Shown piece by piece: positions 18,833 through 30,071 of a stretch of DNA of 64,000 bases (its first letter is position 1; every line of letters begins with the position of its first letter). The position numbers and the translations under genes were made by a program. Under the pieces are notes generated by a model that saw nothing but the letters and a program-made list of their open reading frames with translations, was not told where the DNA came from and searched no databases. The DNA comes from Stakelama portus (GTDB lineage: Bacteria; Pseudomonadota; Alphaproteobacteria; Sphingomonadales; Sphingomonadaceae): the NCBI RefSeq assembly GCF_003171655.1, contig NZ_QFZL01000008.1, positions 1 to 64,000 on the forward strand, given 5' to 3'.

Positions 18833-19315
18833 CTAGCCTTCGGGATCCAGCGCTGCCGCGGCGGCGCTGGATTCCCGCGTAAAGCGCGGCCCCGGCCCGC
18901 GCCGCGCCGCGCGATCCTGAGGATTGTAGAGCGCGCATTTCGCCAGCGATAGACAGCCGCAGCCGATACAGCCGTCGAGCACGTCGCGCGTGCGTTCCAG
19001 CTCCGCGATCCGCGCGTCGAGCCGATGTTTCATCTTGCTGCTGATCGCTGCCCAGTCGCGCGCGTTGGGCGCCCTTCCCTGCGGCAATCGATCGAGTTCG
19101 TCCGCGATTTCGGGAAGCGACAGTCCAAGCCCCTGCGCGATCATCGCAAAGGACAGGCGGCGAATGTCCGAACGCAGGAAACGGCGTTGCCCGCCGCGCG
19201 TGCGATGCGGCGCAACCAGCCCCTTTTCCTCGTAAAAACGGATCGCCGAAACCGCCAGCCCGGTCCGGCGCGCCAGTTCCCCGATCGTCAGCTGATCGTC
19301 GGGTCGCAGCGCCAT
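18833..19315 (-). CDS. soxR: Redox-sensitive MerR-family activator SoxR
   Basis: A 160-aa regulator. The N-terminal MerR winged helix (LTIGELARRTGLAVSAIRFY) is followed by the dimerisation helix and the SoxR [2Fe-2S] ligands in GCIGCGCLSLAKC (C-x2-C-x-C-x5-C), all four cysteines present. Oxidation of the cluster by redox-cycling compounds switches on target promoters. The intergenic region holds a SoxR box in the spacer of the divergent VOC-gene promoter, so that gene is the likely direct target, as commonly seen outside enterics where SoxR controls few genes. Confidence 0.95.
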   Translation of the reverse strand: MALRPDDQLTIGELARRTGLAVSAIRFYEEKGLVAPHRTRGGQRRFLRSDIRRLSFAMIAQGLGLSLPEIADELDRLPQGRAPNARDWAAISSKMKHRLDARIAELERTRDVLDGCIGCGCLSLAKCALYNPQDRAARRGPGPRFTRESSAAAAALDPEG

Positions 19316-19327
19316 TGCATTTCCTTC

Positions 19328-19358
19328 TTGACCTCAACCTGACTTGAGCTTGTAGATG
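19328..19358 (+). promoter_or_regulatory. SoxR-dependent promoter with 19-bp spacer and SoxR box
   Basis: TTGACC (-35, 19328-19333) and TAGATG (-10-like, 19353-19358) are 19 bp apart, the over-long spacer typical of MerR/SoxR promoters. The palindrome CCTCAACCTGACTTGAGC (19332-19349) fills it and matches the SoxR box pattern CCTCAA-n6-TTGAGG in all but the last base. It directs transcription into the VOC gene at 19393 and would also cover the soxR promoter. Confidence 0.88.
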
Positions 19359-19392
19359 CTCGTGGCATGGCAGTCCAACCCGGAGAATTTCC

Positions 19393-19770
19393 ATGCCCGA
19401 TATCTTCATCGAACACGTCAACATCACCGTTCGCGACGCAGAGCGCAGTGCAATGCTGATGGAACAGCTATTCGACTGGAAAGTCCGTTGGCAGGGCCCA
19501 GCCCTCAACGACGGGCATAGCGTCCATGTCGGCGATGATCGTTTCTATCTCGCGCTCTATTCGCCGCCTGAAACTCCGGACGCAGACAGTTTCGTCAAGG
19601 GACGCCCGCTCAATCATATCGGCATTTGCGTCGATGACCTCGACAGCATCGAACAGCGGGTCATCGACGCCGGACTGATCCCGTTCAACCATGCCGAATA
19701 CGCTCCGGGCCGTCGTTTCTATTTCCTCGATCCCGACGGCACCGAATTCGAGATTGTGAGCTACAGCTGA
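19393..19770 (+). CDS. VOC/glyoxalase-family protein, probable SoxR target
   Basis: A 125-aa vicinal-oxygen-chelate protein with two paired beta-alpha-beta-beta-beta modules. The first begins IFIEHVNITVRDAERSAML and the second is LNHIGICVDDLDSIEQRVID, ending FYFLDPDGTEFEIVSYS. Candidate metal ligands are the His of EHVNI, the His of NHIGI and the Glu of TEFEIV. The substrate is unknown; glyoxalase, dioxygenase and antibiotic-binding roles all occur in this fold. GGAGAATTTCC precedes the ATG. Placement after a SoxR box suggests a role against redox-active compounds (inference). Confidence 0.88.
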   Translation: MPDIFIEHVNITVRDAERSAMLMEQLFDWKVRWQGPALNDGHSVHVGDDRFYLALYSPPETPDADSFVKGRPLNHIGICVDDLDSIEQRVIDAGLIPFNHAEYAPGRRFYFLDPDGTEFEIVSYS

Positions 19771-19863
19771 CCGGCATGCACGAAGAGGGGCCCCGCCCGG
19801 TTGATCCGGGCGCGGCTTGCCCCTAGAGCCTGCGCCAAACCTTCAAGAGGAAAGCGCAGACGC

Positions 19864-21090
19864 ATGGCGAAAATTCAGGTCAAGAACCCCGTCGTGGAGA
19901 TCGACGGCGACGAGATGACGCGGATCATCTGGCAATGGATCCGTGAGCGTCTCATTCTCCCCTATCTCGACATCGACCTCAAATATTACGACCTTTCGGT
20001 CCAGAAGCGTGACGAAACCAACGATCAGATCACGATCGATTCGGCCAATGCGATCAAGGAACATGGCGTTGGCGTGAAGTGCGCCACGATCACTCCGGAC
20101 GAAGCGCGTGTCGAGGAATTCGACCTCAAGAAGATGTGGAAGTCGCCGAACGGCACGATCCGCAACATTCTGGGCGGCGTTGTTTTCCGCGAGCCGATCG
20201 TGATGCGCAACGTCCCCCGCCTCGTCCCGGGCTGGACCAAGCCGATCGTCGTCGGCCGCCACGCATTTGGCGACCAGTATAAAGCGACCGATTACAAGGT
20301 GCCCGGCCCCGGCAAGCTGCGCCTTGTGTTCGAAGGCGATGACGGCACCGTGATCGACGAGGAAGTGTTCCAGTTCCCCGGCGCCGGCGTCGCGATGGCA
20401 ATGTACAATCTGGACGAATCGATCCGCGATTTCGCGCGTGCATCGCTCAACTATGGCGTCGACCGCAAATGGCCGGTCTATCTCTCGACCAAGAACACGA
20501 TCCTCAAGGCCTATGACGGTCGCTTCAAGGACATTTTCCAGGAAGTGTTCGAAACCGAATTCGAAGCCAAGTTCAAGGAACTGGGCATCGAATATCAGCA
20601 CCGCCTGATCGACGACATGGTCGCTTCGGCGCTCAAGTGGCACGGCGAATTCATCTGGGCCTGCAAGAATTATGACGGCGACGTCCAGTCGGACACCGTC
20701 GCGCAGGGTTTCGGCTCGCTCGGCCTGATGACTTCGGTGCTGATGTCGCCCGACGGCAAGACCGTGGAAGCCGAAGCGGCGCACGGCACCGTTACGCGCC
20801 ACTATCGCCAGCACCAGCAGGGCAAGGCGACGTCGACCAACCCGATCGCGTCGATTTTCGCCTGGACGCGCGGCCTGATCTATCGCGGCAAGTTCGACAA
20901 TACGCCCGATGTGACGAAGTTCGCCGAAACGCTCGAAAAGGTCTGTGTCGACACCGTCGAAGGCGGCCAGATGACCAAGGATCTCGCGATCCTGATCGGC
21001 CCGGACCAGCCGTGGATGACCACCGAGCAGTTCTTCGAAGCGATCCGCGTCAACCTCGAAACCGAAATGAGCAAACAGGGTCTCGGCTGA
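19864..21090 (+). CDS. icd: NADP-dependent isocitrate dehydrogenase
   Basis: A 408-aa TCA-cycle enzyme oxidising isocitrate to 2-oxoglutarate with NADP+. It is of the eukaryotic-like homodimeric type: [20 protein letters not shown] at the start, the phosphate-site block [20 protein letters not shown], the metal Asp region [12 protein letters not shown], and [20 protein letters not shown]. Start 19864 matches the family; an in-frame upstream extension to 19801 is not credible. It ends in a strong intrinsic terminator. Monocistronic. Confidence 0.96.
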   Translation: MAKIQVKNPVVEIDGDEMTRIIWQWIRERLILPYLDIDLKYYDLSVQKRDETNDQITIDSANAIKEHGVGVKCATITPDEARVEEFDLKKMWKSPNGTIRNILGGVVFREPIVMRNVPRLVPGWTKPIVVGRHAFGDQYKATDYKVPGPGKLRLVFEGDDGTVIDEEVFQFPGAGVAMAMYNLDESIRDFARASLNYGVDRKWPVYLSTKNTILKAYDGRFKDIFQEVFETEFEAKFKELGIEYQHRLIDDMVASALKWHGEFIWACKNYDGDVQSDTVAQGFGSLGLMTSVLMSPDGKTVEAEAAHGTVTRHYRQHQQGKATSTNPIASIFAWTRGLIYRGKFDNTPDVTKFAETLEKVCVDTVEGGQMTKDLAILIGPDQPWMTTEQFFEAIRVNLETEMSKQGLG

Positions 21091-21115
21091 GCCCCTTACG
21101 CCATTCAGGCTTTTG

Positions 21116-21151
21116 CGGCCCGCCGCTCGGAAACGAGCGGCGGGCCGTTTT
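21116..21151 (+). terminator. Intrinsic terminator of icd
   Basis: CGGCCCGCCGCTCG and CGAGCGGCGGGCCG form a perfect 14-bp stem closed by a GAAA tetraloop and followed by TTTT, 25 nt after the icd stop. A TTTT-bearing 5' flank (AAAA on the other strand) could let it act in both directions. Confidence 0.95.
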
Positions 21152-21261
21152 GATTCAGGGCGCCGCTTCACCGGTCATCCGGCCGGTACAAAAGCGATTT
21201 TCGTAAGCCGGCACGCATCCTTTCCGATGACAATCCGCGTCGAGCACGTAAGAATGGCGCC

Positions 21262-23037
21262 ATGCTCAATGTGGAAAATAACGGATTCAGCGACGCGCTG
21301 GTGATTTTGGGGGCCGCGGGGATCGTGATCCCTGCCTTTGCGCGGTACAAGATCAGCCCGGTGATCGGGTTCATCCTGGTCGGCGTGCTGGTGGGGCCTG
21401 CCGGGCTGGGCTCGCTCGTGAGCAATTACCCCTGGCTCTATCACATCACCATTTCCGATCCGCATGCGATCGAACCCTTTGCCGAATTCGGCATCATCCT
21501 GCTGCTGTTCGCGATCGGACTGGAGCTGTCGTTCAAGCGACTTTGGGCAATGCGATCTTTGGTGTTCGGCGTCGGTGTCGCCGAACTGCTCGGTTCGGGA
21601 CTGTTGCTTGGCGTCGGTATCCACTTGCTGGGTCAGAGCTGGGGCGGTGCCATCGGTCTCGGCCTCGCGCTTGCGCTTTCCTCGACTGCACTGGTGTTGC
21701 CGATCGCCGGGACGACCAGCCCGGTCGGCCGCGCCGCGTTCGCGATGCTGTTGTTCGAGGATCTGGCGCTTTTTCCGATCATCTTCCTGCTGGGTGCGAT
21801 TTCACCGCTGTCGATGGACGCCGGGACCGACGATCTGTGGCGGGTCATCCTGATCGGCGTCGTCACCATCACCGTGCTGATCCTGGCGGGACGGTTCCTC
21901 GTCCCGCAGCTTTTCGCTCAGGCTGCGCGAACCAAAAGCCCCGAGCTGTTTCTGGCGGCCAGCCTGCTCGTCGTGATCGTCGCCAGCCTGGCGACATCGG
22001 TGATCGGCCTGTCGCCGATCGTCGGCGCGCTGATCGCGGGGATGATGATCGCGGAGACCGAATATCGTTCGGAAGTCGAATCGATCACTGCGCCGTTTCG
22101 CGGGCTCGCGCTGGGCGTATTTCTGATCACGGTCGGCATGCAGCTCGATCTGCGGCTGGTCGCGATGAACTGGACGACGCTGCTCAGCGCCATCCTGGCG
22201 GTCATGGTCGTCAAGGCAGGGGTGACGATGGCGCTGCTGAAACTCAGCGGCGCGCGTACCGGCACCGCTGCCGAAACCGGCGTGCTGATGGCCAGCCCTT
22301 CGGAAACGACACTGATCGTGCTCGGCGTCGCGGCGGCCGCCGGCCTGATCCTGCCGTCGACCGCCGCCTTCTGGACCAGCGTGACGGCAATCGGCCTCAC
22401 CATCACCCCGCTGCTGGCCAAGGCGGGAAAGCTCGCTTCGCGGATGATCGAACGGCAATCCAACGAAGAGAAGGAAGAAACCGAAGTCGCGCCCGAAGGG
22501 CCCGGAACCGTCGTCATCGGCTTCGGTCGCGTCGGCCGGACGGTGGCGGACATGCTGGTCCGGCACGGCATTCGCTATACCGCCGTCGACGCCGATATCG
22601 ACAATGTCACCTCGGCCCGGCGCGAAGGATATCATGTGCTGTTCGGCAATGTCGGGCGCACCGAATTCGTGGATATGCTGAACCTGGGCCGGGCGACCGC
22701 GCTGGTGCTGACGATGGACGATCCGGTGCTGACCGTGCGCCTGACCCGGCGGGTGCGCAGCTGGGTTCCGCATCTGCCGGTCATCGCGCGCGCCCGCGAT
22801 TCCCGCCACGCCGCCGAATTGTACAAGGCCGGGGCAACCGATGCCGTGCCCGAAACGCTCGAAAGCTCGCTGCAGCTTTCCGAAGCGTTGCTGGTCGATC
22901 TCGGCATCGCCGTCGGACCGGTCATCGCCTCGATTCACGACAAGCGCGACGAAATGCGCAAGGCGATCATGGACGATGCCGGGCTGGACCGGGAACCGCG
23001 GCTGCGCATTCATCGCCTGGGCGACGCACAAAGTTGA
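21262..23037 (+). CDS. KefB/KefC-type CPA2 cation:proton antiporter with RCK domain
   Basis: A 591-aa inner-membrane protein. About 12 helices of a Na+/H+ exchanger domain come first (GFILVGVLVGPAGLGSLVSN, ALALSSTALVLPIAGTTSPV). A cytosolic TrkA-N/RCK nucleotide-binding domain starts near residue 411 (VVIGFGRVGRTVADMLVRHG, GxGxxG plus the acidic end of strand 2, TAVDADIDN). This architecture is that of Kef/YbaL-type K+/H+ antiporters gated by dinucleotides or glutathione adducts. The KefF/KefG ancillary subunit is not adjacent, so I leave the paralogue name open. Confidence 0.9.
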   Translation: MLNVENNGFSDALVILGAAGIVIPAFARYKISPVIGFILVGVLVGPAGLGSLVSNYPWLYHITISDPHAIEPFAEFGIILLLFAIGLELSFKRLWAMRSLVFGVGVAELLGSGLLLGVGIHLLGQSWGGAIGLGLALALSSTALVLPIAGTTSPVGRAAFAMLLFEDLALFPIIFLLGAISPLSMDAGTDDLWRVILIGVVTITVLILAGRFLVPQLFAQAARTKSPELFLAASLLVVIVASLATSVIGLSPIVGALIAGMMIAETEYRSEVESITAPFRGLALGVFLITVGMQLDLRLVAMNWTTLLSAILAVMVVKAGVTMALLKLSGARTGTAAETGVLMASPSETTLIVLGVAAAAGLILPSTAAFWTSVTAIGLTITPLLAKAGKLASRMIERQSNEEKEETEVAPEGPGTVVIGFGRVGRTVADMLVRHGIRYTAVDADIDNVTSARREGYHVLFGNVGRTEFVDMLNLGRATALVLTMDDPVLTVRLTRRVRSWVPHLPVIARARDSRHAAELYKAGATDAVPETLESSLQLSEALLVDLGIAVGPVIASIHDKRDEMRKAIMDDAGLDREPRLRIHRLGDAQS

Positions 23038-23082
23038 CGTTGCACGGGGCGCGAGACCCCGGCGACGCAGGACAGGAGAGCC

Positions 23083-24708
23083 ATGATGCCCCGCTTCGCC
23101 CCCGCGACGCGCCTCGAAACGCATGAGGTCACCAACCAGCCGCCCGAATTCGGCGAACGCGACCTGTACGCCACCGACACCGCCTTGCGCGAAGCGGTAC
23201 GGCGCGAGGGCGGCGATTGGCTCGACGGACCGCTGACGGCGCTGGGCACCGCATGTGGATCGGAGGAAATGCTCGACCTGGGCGATATTGCCAATCGCAA
23301 CCCACCCGAACTGGTGCGGTTCGATCGCTATGGCCGCCAGATCGATGAGGCGCGCTTTCACCCCGCCTATCACCGGCTGATGGCGGCGGCGATGGATCAT
23401 GGCATCCATGACATCGCCTGGCGCGCGGACCGGCCGGGCGGGCATGTCGGCCATGCCGCGATGCTGGCTGTCTTTACCCAGACGGAAGCGGGCGTGATGT
23501 GCCCGATCAACATGACCTATGCCGCGGTGCCGGCGTTGCGGACACAACCCGAGGTCGCCGAGCCCTGGCTGAACAAGCTGATCGGCGGCACCTATGACGC
23601 GCCGCTGCGCCCCATCGCCGAAAAGGCGGGGATTACGCTGGGCATGGCAATGACCGAGAAACAGGGCGGCAGCGACGTACGCGCCAATACGACCCGCGCC
23701 GAACGGGCCACTGACGGCTGGCGGCTGACCGGCCATAAATGGTTCTGCTCCGCCCCGATGAGCGACGGGTTTCTTACCCTCGCTTATGTCGGTGACGGCC
23801 TCACCTGTTTCCTCGTCCCCCGGATCACACCCGATGGCGAGCGCAACGCGATCCATGTGATGCGGCTGAAGGACAAGCTGGGCAACAAATCCAATGCGTC
23901 GAGCGAGATCGAATATCACGGTGCCTTCGCGTGGATGATCGGCGAACCGGGGCGCGGCGTGCGCACGATCATCGACATGGTCCACCACACCCGGCTCGGC
24001 ACGATCGCCGGCACGCTGGGCATCATGCGCCGCGCATTGGCAGAGGCCGTGCACCATGTCCGCCATCGCCGCGTGTTTCAGAAGACACTGATCGACCAGC
24101 CGGCAATGGCGGCGGTGATCGCCGATCTGGCCATCGAATATGAAGCCGCCGCCGCGATGGTGATGCGCGTTGCACGCGCCTTTGACGACGAGCCCGCCTT
24201 TGCGCGCATCGCCGTCGCGCTCGCCAAATATTGGCTGACCAAACGCTGCGCCAATTTCGTTTACGAATGCATGGAATGCCTGGGCGGCGCCGGATATGTC
24301 GAGGAAGCCCCCCTCGCCCGCTATTATCGCGAGGCGCCGCTCAACGCGATCTGGGAAGGTTCGGGCAATGTCATCGCGCTCGATATCCTGCGCACGCTGG
24401 CAAAGGAGCCCGAGGCTGGACAGGCGCTCTTTGCCGAACTGGCGACGGCACGCGGGAGCGACGCGCGCTTCGACGGTGAGGTTGCCGCTTTGCAGGATCG
24501 GCTCGCCAAGGGCCTGCCGTCGGAAAGCGAAGCGCGCTTCATCGCCGAACGACTGGCATTGCTGCTACAGGCCAGCCTGCTGATCCGTCATGCGCCCGCC
24601 GCCGTCAGCGACGCCTTCATCGCCACGCGCATCGCCGGTGAAGGCGGGCGCAGTTTCGGTATTCTGCCGCCCTCCAGCGACATCGCAACCATCTTGTCGC
24701 GGCAATAG
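23083..24708 (+). CDS. aidB: AidB-type acyl-CoA dehydrogenase
   Basis: A 541-aa flavoprotein of the AidB branch of acyl-CoA dehydrogenases, the same length as E. coli AidB. The start TNQPPEFGERDLYATD is the AidB-specific N-terminal domain; the FAD site is MAMTEKQGGSDVRANTTRA and GWRLTGHKWFCSAPMSD, and the C-terminal helical region contains YECMECLGGAGYVEE with the active-site-side Glu/Gly motif. E. coli AidB is induced in the adaptive response to alkylation; the role here is inferred. CAGGAG precedes the ATG. It converges on dinB with a 7-bp gap. Confidence 0.93.
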   Translation: MMPRFAPATRLETHEVTNQPPEFGERDLYATDTALREAVRREGGDWLDGPLTALGTACGSEEMLDLGDIANRNPPELVRFDRYGRQIDEARFHPAYHRLMAAAMDHGIHDIAWRADRPGGHVGHAAMLAVFTQTEAGVMCPINMTYAAVPALRTQPEVAEPWLNKLIGGTYDAPLRPIAEKAGITLGMAMTEKQGGSDVRANTTRAERATDGWRLTGHKWFCSAPMSDGFLTLAYVGDGLTCFLVPRITPDGERNAIHVMRLKDKLGNKSNASSEIEYHGAFAWMIGEPGRGVRTIIDMVHHTRLGTIAGTLGIMRRALAEAVHHVRHRRVFQKTLIDQPAMAAVIADLAIEYEAAAAMVMRVARAFDDEPAFARIAVALAKYWLTKRCANFVYECMECLGGAGYVEEAPLARYYREAPLNAIWEGSGNVIALDILRTLAKEPEAGQALFAELATARGSDARFDGEVAALQDRLAKGLPSESEARFIAERLALLLQASLLIRHAPAAVSDAFIATRIAGEGGRSFGILPPSSDIATILSRQ

Positions 24709-24715
24709 CAGGCGT

Positions 24716-25798
24716 TCAGGCGGCGCCGCCGAGCAACGGCAATTCCTCCCCGGATTCCTCGCTGGGAAAGTTGGACACGGTCACGCCCACCAGCCGGATA
24801 CCCATTTGCGTCGGCAGCACGCCGCGGATCAGCGCAAGGCTCGCCTCGCGCAAGGCCGCTTGCGTGCGCACCGGCGCGGGCTGGCTGCGGCTGCGCGTGA
24901 TCTGGCGGAAATCGGCGAATTTCACTTTCACAGTGACGGTTCGCCCGAACCGCTGCGCCTTTTCGCACCAGTCCCAGACACTATCGGCCTGACCCAGCAC
25001 CCCCGCTTCGATTTCCGCAGGATCGGTCAGGTCGCTGCGAAAGGTGGTTTCCGAACCCGATGATTTGCGCGTCCGGTTGGGATTGACCGGGCGATCATCC
25101 TCGCCGCGCGCGATTGCATGATACCATTGCGCCGAACTGCCGAAATGCCGTTGCAGGAATTCCATCGATTGCGCGCGCAGATCGGCTCCGGTTTCGATGC
25201 CCAGCCGGTTCATCTTTGCCGCCGTTACTGGCCCGACACCGTGGAAACGCTTGACCGGCAATGTCGCGACCCAGTCGGCGCCCATATCCGGCGTCACTGC
25301 GAACTGGCCGTTGGGCTTGCGGTGATCGGACGCGAGTTTGGCGAGAAACTTGTTGTACGAAATCCCGGCCGAAGCGGTCAGCCCGGTCTCTTCCCGGATG
25401 CGCGCGCGGATCGCCTTCGCCGTCGCCCAGGCGGTCGCCAGTCCCATCCGGTTTTCCGTGACGTCGAGATATGCCTCATCGAGCGAAAGCGGCTGAATAA
25501 GGTCGGTATATTCGGCGAAGATCGCATGAATCTGCTGCGACACCGCGCGATAGACGTCGAAGCGCGGGCGCACGAAAACAAGCTCCGGGCACCGCCGGAT
25601 CGCCGTGACCGACGGCATCGCCGAACGCACGCCATATTCGCGCGCTTCGTAACTCGCCGCCGCAACCACCCCGCGCGATGCGCCGTGACCGACCGCCACC
25701 GGCTTGCCACGCAGCTCCGGCGCGTCGCGCTGCTCCACCGACGCGAAGAACGCGTCCATGTCGATATGAATGATCTTGCGGACATCGCCCGGTGCCAT
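24716..25798 (-). CDS. dinB: DNA polymerase IV (Y-family)
   Basis: A 360-aa translesion polymerase. Catalytic motifs are HIDMDAFFASVEQRD at the start, AASYEAREYGVRSAMP, and SLDEAYLDVTEN, supplying the Asp/Asp-Glu metal ligands. The helix-hairpin-helix thumb is LPVKRFHGVGPVTAAKMNRL, and the little-finger domain ends with an acidic tail in place of a clear QLPLF-type clamp motif (ELPLLGGAA may serve). A LexA box lies 22 nt upstream of the ATG, so SOS induction independent of alaS readthrough is expected. Confidence 0.96.
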   Translation of the reverse strand: MAPGDVRKIIHIDMDAFFASVEQRDAPELRGKPVAVGHGASRGVVAAASYEAREYGVRSAMPSVTAIRRCPELVFVRPRFDVYRAVSQQIHAIFAEYTDLIQPLSLDEAYLDVTENRMGLATAWATAKAIRARIREETGLTASAGISYNKFLAKLASDHRKPNGQFAVTPDMGADWVATLPVKRFHGVGPVTAAKMNRLGIETGADLRAQSMEFLQRHFGSSAQWYHAIARGEDDRPVNPNRTRKSSGSETTFRSDLTDPAEIEAGVLGQADSVWDWCEKAQRFGRTVTVKVKFADFRQITRSRSQPAPVRTQAALREASLALIRGVLPTQMGIRLVGVTVSNFPSEESGEELPLLGGAA

Positions 25799-25819
25799 GG
25801 CGAGGGCTTAGCGCATCCG

Positions 25820-25834
25820 GAACATGATGGGAAC
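25820..25834 (-). promoter_or_regulatory. LexA SOS box upstream of dinB
   Basis: Read on the minus strand, GTTC-CCATCAT-GTTC fits the alphaproteobacterial LexA site GTTC-N7-GTTC exactly. It ends 22 nt before the dinB start, in the alaS-dinB gap, so dinB should have its own SOS promoter. Confidence 0.85.
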
Positions 25835-25898
25835 ATCAACAGTTAGGGCCCGGACTGCCGCCCGGACCCTTACTGTGTGCGATCCTGTCCGTCCGCGG

Positions 25899-28559
<2,661 letters not shown>

Positions 28560-28662
28560 GCCAGCGATTTAGGCGCGGTCCGCGTGTCACTCAAGCGAAA
28601 CGGTTCGATGGATGTGATCGACTGACCCCCTTGCGGCTTTCGCCACGATTTTTTGTCGTCCA

Positions 28663-28689
28663 TGTCACATTCGCGCACCGCGTCTCGTC
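28663..28689 (+). promoter_or_regulatory. ECF41 sigma-factor promoter
   Basis: TGTCACA (28663-28669) and CGTC (28686-28689) are separated by exactly 16 bp, the published ECF41 target consensus TGTCACA-N16-CGTC. It lies 33 bp before the CMD gene start. It drives the CMD/ECF41 pair, implying autoregulation, and it argues against an ATG at 28690, which would precede any transcript start. Confidence 0.92.
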
Positions 28690-28722
28690 ATGCTTCCGGA
28701 CAGATTGAAAGGAAACCGGGAC

Positions 28723-29193
28723 ATGACTGACAAGACCGACATCTTCGCCGCCGAACCCGAACTGATGCGGCAATGGAAGCAGCTTTCGACAAATGTCGGG
28801 CACAGCATCGATCCCGTCACTGCGGCGCTGGTGATGATCCGTACATCGCAAATCAACGGCTGCGCGAATTGCATCAACATGCACACTGCCGAAGCCCGCG
28901 CGCAGGACGAGACCGAGCAGCGCATCTATCTGTTGTCGGCATGGCGCGACGCGCCATGTTACAGTGATCGCGAGCGCGCCGCGCTTGGCTGGACCGAGGC
29001 ACTGACTCGCCTTTCGGAAGGACATGCGATGGATTCGGCGAAGACCGCGCTTGCCGAACATTTCGATCCGGAGGAGCAGGTGCGGCTGACCCTGATGATC
29101 AACATCATCGCCGGCTGGAACCGGCTGGCGACGGGATTCGGGCTGTGGATCGAACCGGTGCGTGGCAAGGTCACGCCCTCGCAAGCGGCGTGA
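28723..29193 (+). CDS. Carboxymuconolactone decarboxylase / AhpD-like protein, ECF41 partner
   Basis: A 156-aa protein of the CMD/AhpD fold. The active-site signature INGCANCINMHTAEARAQDE holds a CxxC pair and the downstream His typical of AhpD-like peroxidase/alkylhydroperoxidase proteins. Start 28723 is supported by AAAGGAAA upstream and by the promoter position. Its TGA overlaps the GTG of the sigma gene (GTGA), indicating coupled translation. CMD-family genes are among the known COE (carboxymuconolactone decarboxylase, oxidoreductase, epimerase) partners of ECF41 sigma factors. The real substrate of these partners is unknown. Confidence 0.92.
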   Translation: MTDKTDIFAAEPELMRQWKQLSTNVGHSIDPVTAALVMIRTSQINGCANCINMHTAEARAQDETEQRIYLLSAWRDAPCYSDRERAALGWTEALTRLSEGHAMDSAKTALAEHFDPEEQVRLTLMINIIAGWNRLATGFGLWIEPVRGKVTPSQAA

Positions 29194-30062
29194 ACCCGCC
29201 TTCCACCCTCGACGATAGCGACGCGGCGGCGGCTTTCACGCCGCTGCGTCCGGTGCTGATTCGTGTGGCCTATCGCATGCTGGGTTCGGTTTCGGATGCG
29301 GAAGATGCGGTGCAGGAGGGGTTCCTGCGCTGGATGGCAACCGACCGCGCCGCCATTCGCGAGCCGGAGGCATGGCTGCGGCGCACCGTGACGCGACTAT
29401 GCCTCGATCAGCTCAAATCGGCACGGCATCGGCGCGAAACCTATATCGGCCCCTGGCTGCCCGATCCGGTGATCGAAGATGGCGGCAGTGACCCGGACGA
29501 TGTCACACTCCCGCTGATGCTGGCGCTGGAACGCCTGTCGCCGCTCGAACGCGCTGCGTTCCTGTTGCACGATGTGTTCGGGCTCGACTTCGCCGAAGTG
29601 GCCGCGACGATCGGTCGCGAACCGGCCAGTTGCCGCCAACTGGCGAGCCGGGCGCGCTCCCATGTCCATGCCGAACGGCCGCGATTCATGATCGAGCGCG
29701 AGCGCGGCCTGCAACTCGCCCAGGCATTTTTCCACGCGTCGCGCAGCGGCGATACTACGGCATTACGGGCCATGCTGGCCGATGACGTTTCGATTCATTC
29801 GGATGGCGGAGGCAAGCGACCGGCCGCCATCGTTCCCGTCATCGGGGCAGATCAGGTCGTCCGATTGCATCGGGCGCTGGCGATATTGTTCCGCAAATAT
29901 GGGTCGCAGCTGGTGCGAACCACATTCATCAACGGCCTGCCGGGTTTCGTGACGCGCGAAGGCGACGGCGTGTTACAAACCACTGCGCTCGATATCGACG
30001 GCGATCGCATTCGCGCGATCTATATCATGCGCAACCCGGACAAGCTGCGCCATCTGCACTAG
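29190..30062 (+). CDS. ECF41-family sigma factor with SnoaL-like C-terminal domain
   Basis: A 290-aa RNA polymerase sigma factor. Region 2 is LIRVAYRMLGSVSDAEDAVQ; region 4 is LSPLERAAFLLHDVFGLDFA through PASCRQLASRARSHV. Unlike simple ECFs it carries a C-terminal SnoaL/NTF2-like extension of about 110 residues. All three ECF41 hallmark motifs are present in recognisable form: WLPDP (for WLPEP) between regions 2 and 4, DGGGK in the extension and NPDKL near the end. No anti-sigma gene is adjacent, as expected, because the extension itself modulates activity. It starts at GTG 29190 overlapping the CMD stop. Confidence 0.95.
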   Translation: MNPPSTLDDSDAAAAFTPLRPVLIRVAYRMLGSVSDAEDAVQEGFLRWMATDRAAIREPEAWLRRTVTRLCLDQLKSARHRRETYIGPWLPDPVIEDGGSDPDDVTLPLMLALERLSPLERAAFLLHDVFGLDFAEVAATIGREPASCRQLASRARSHVHAERPRFMIERERGLQLAQAFFHASRSGDTTALRAMLADDVSIHSDGGGKRPAAIVPVIGADQVVRLHRALAILFRKYGSQLVRTTFINGLPGFVTREGDGVLQTTALDIDGDRIRAIYIMRNPDKLRHLH

Positions 30063-30071
30063 CCCCGGTGA

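Noticed and set aside
19794..19812. 7-bp hairpin CGCCCGG-TTGAT-CCGGGCG between the VOC gene and icd as terminator
   Set aside because: No U-tract on either side and the stem is short; left as unclassified secondary structure.
21802..24066. 754-codon minus-strand frame opposite the Kef antiporter and aidB
   Set aside because: It covers parts of two well-supported genes on the other strand and encodes His/Arg/Asp-rich noise.
25845..25870. Imperfect hairpin after alaS as intrinsic terminator
   Set aside because: The stem has a mismatch and no U-run; the nearby LexA box explains the constraint better.
28690..28722. ATG 28690 as the start of the CMD gene
   Set aside because: It directly abuts the CGTC -10 element of the ECF41 promoter, so it would lie upstream of the transcript start; 28723 has a ribosome site.
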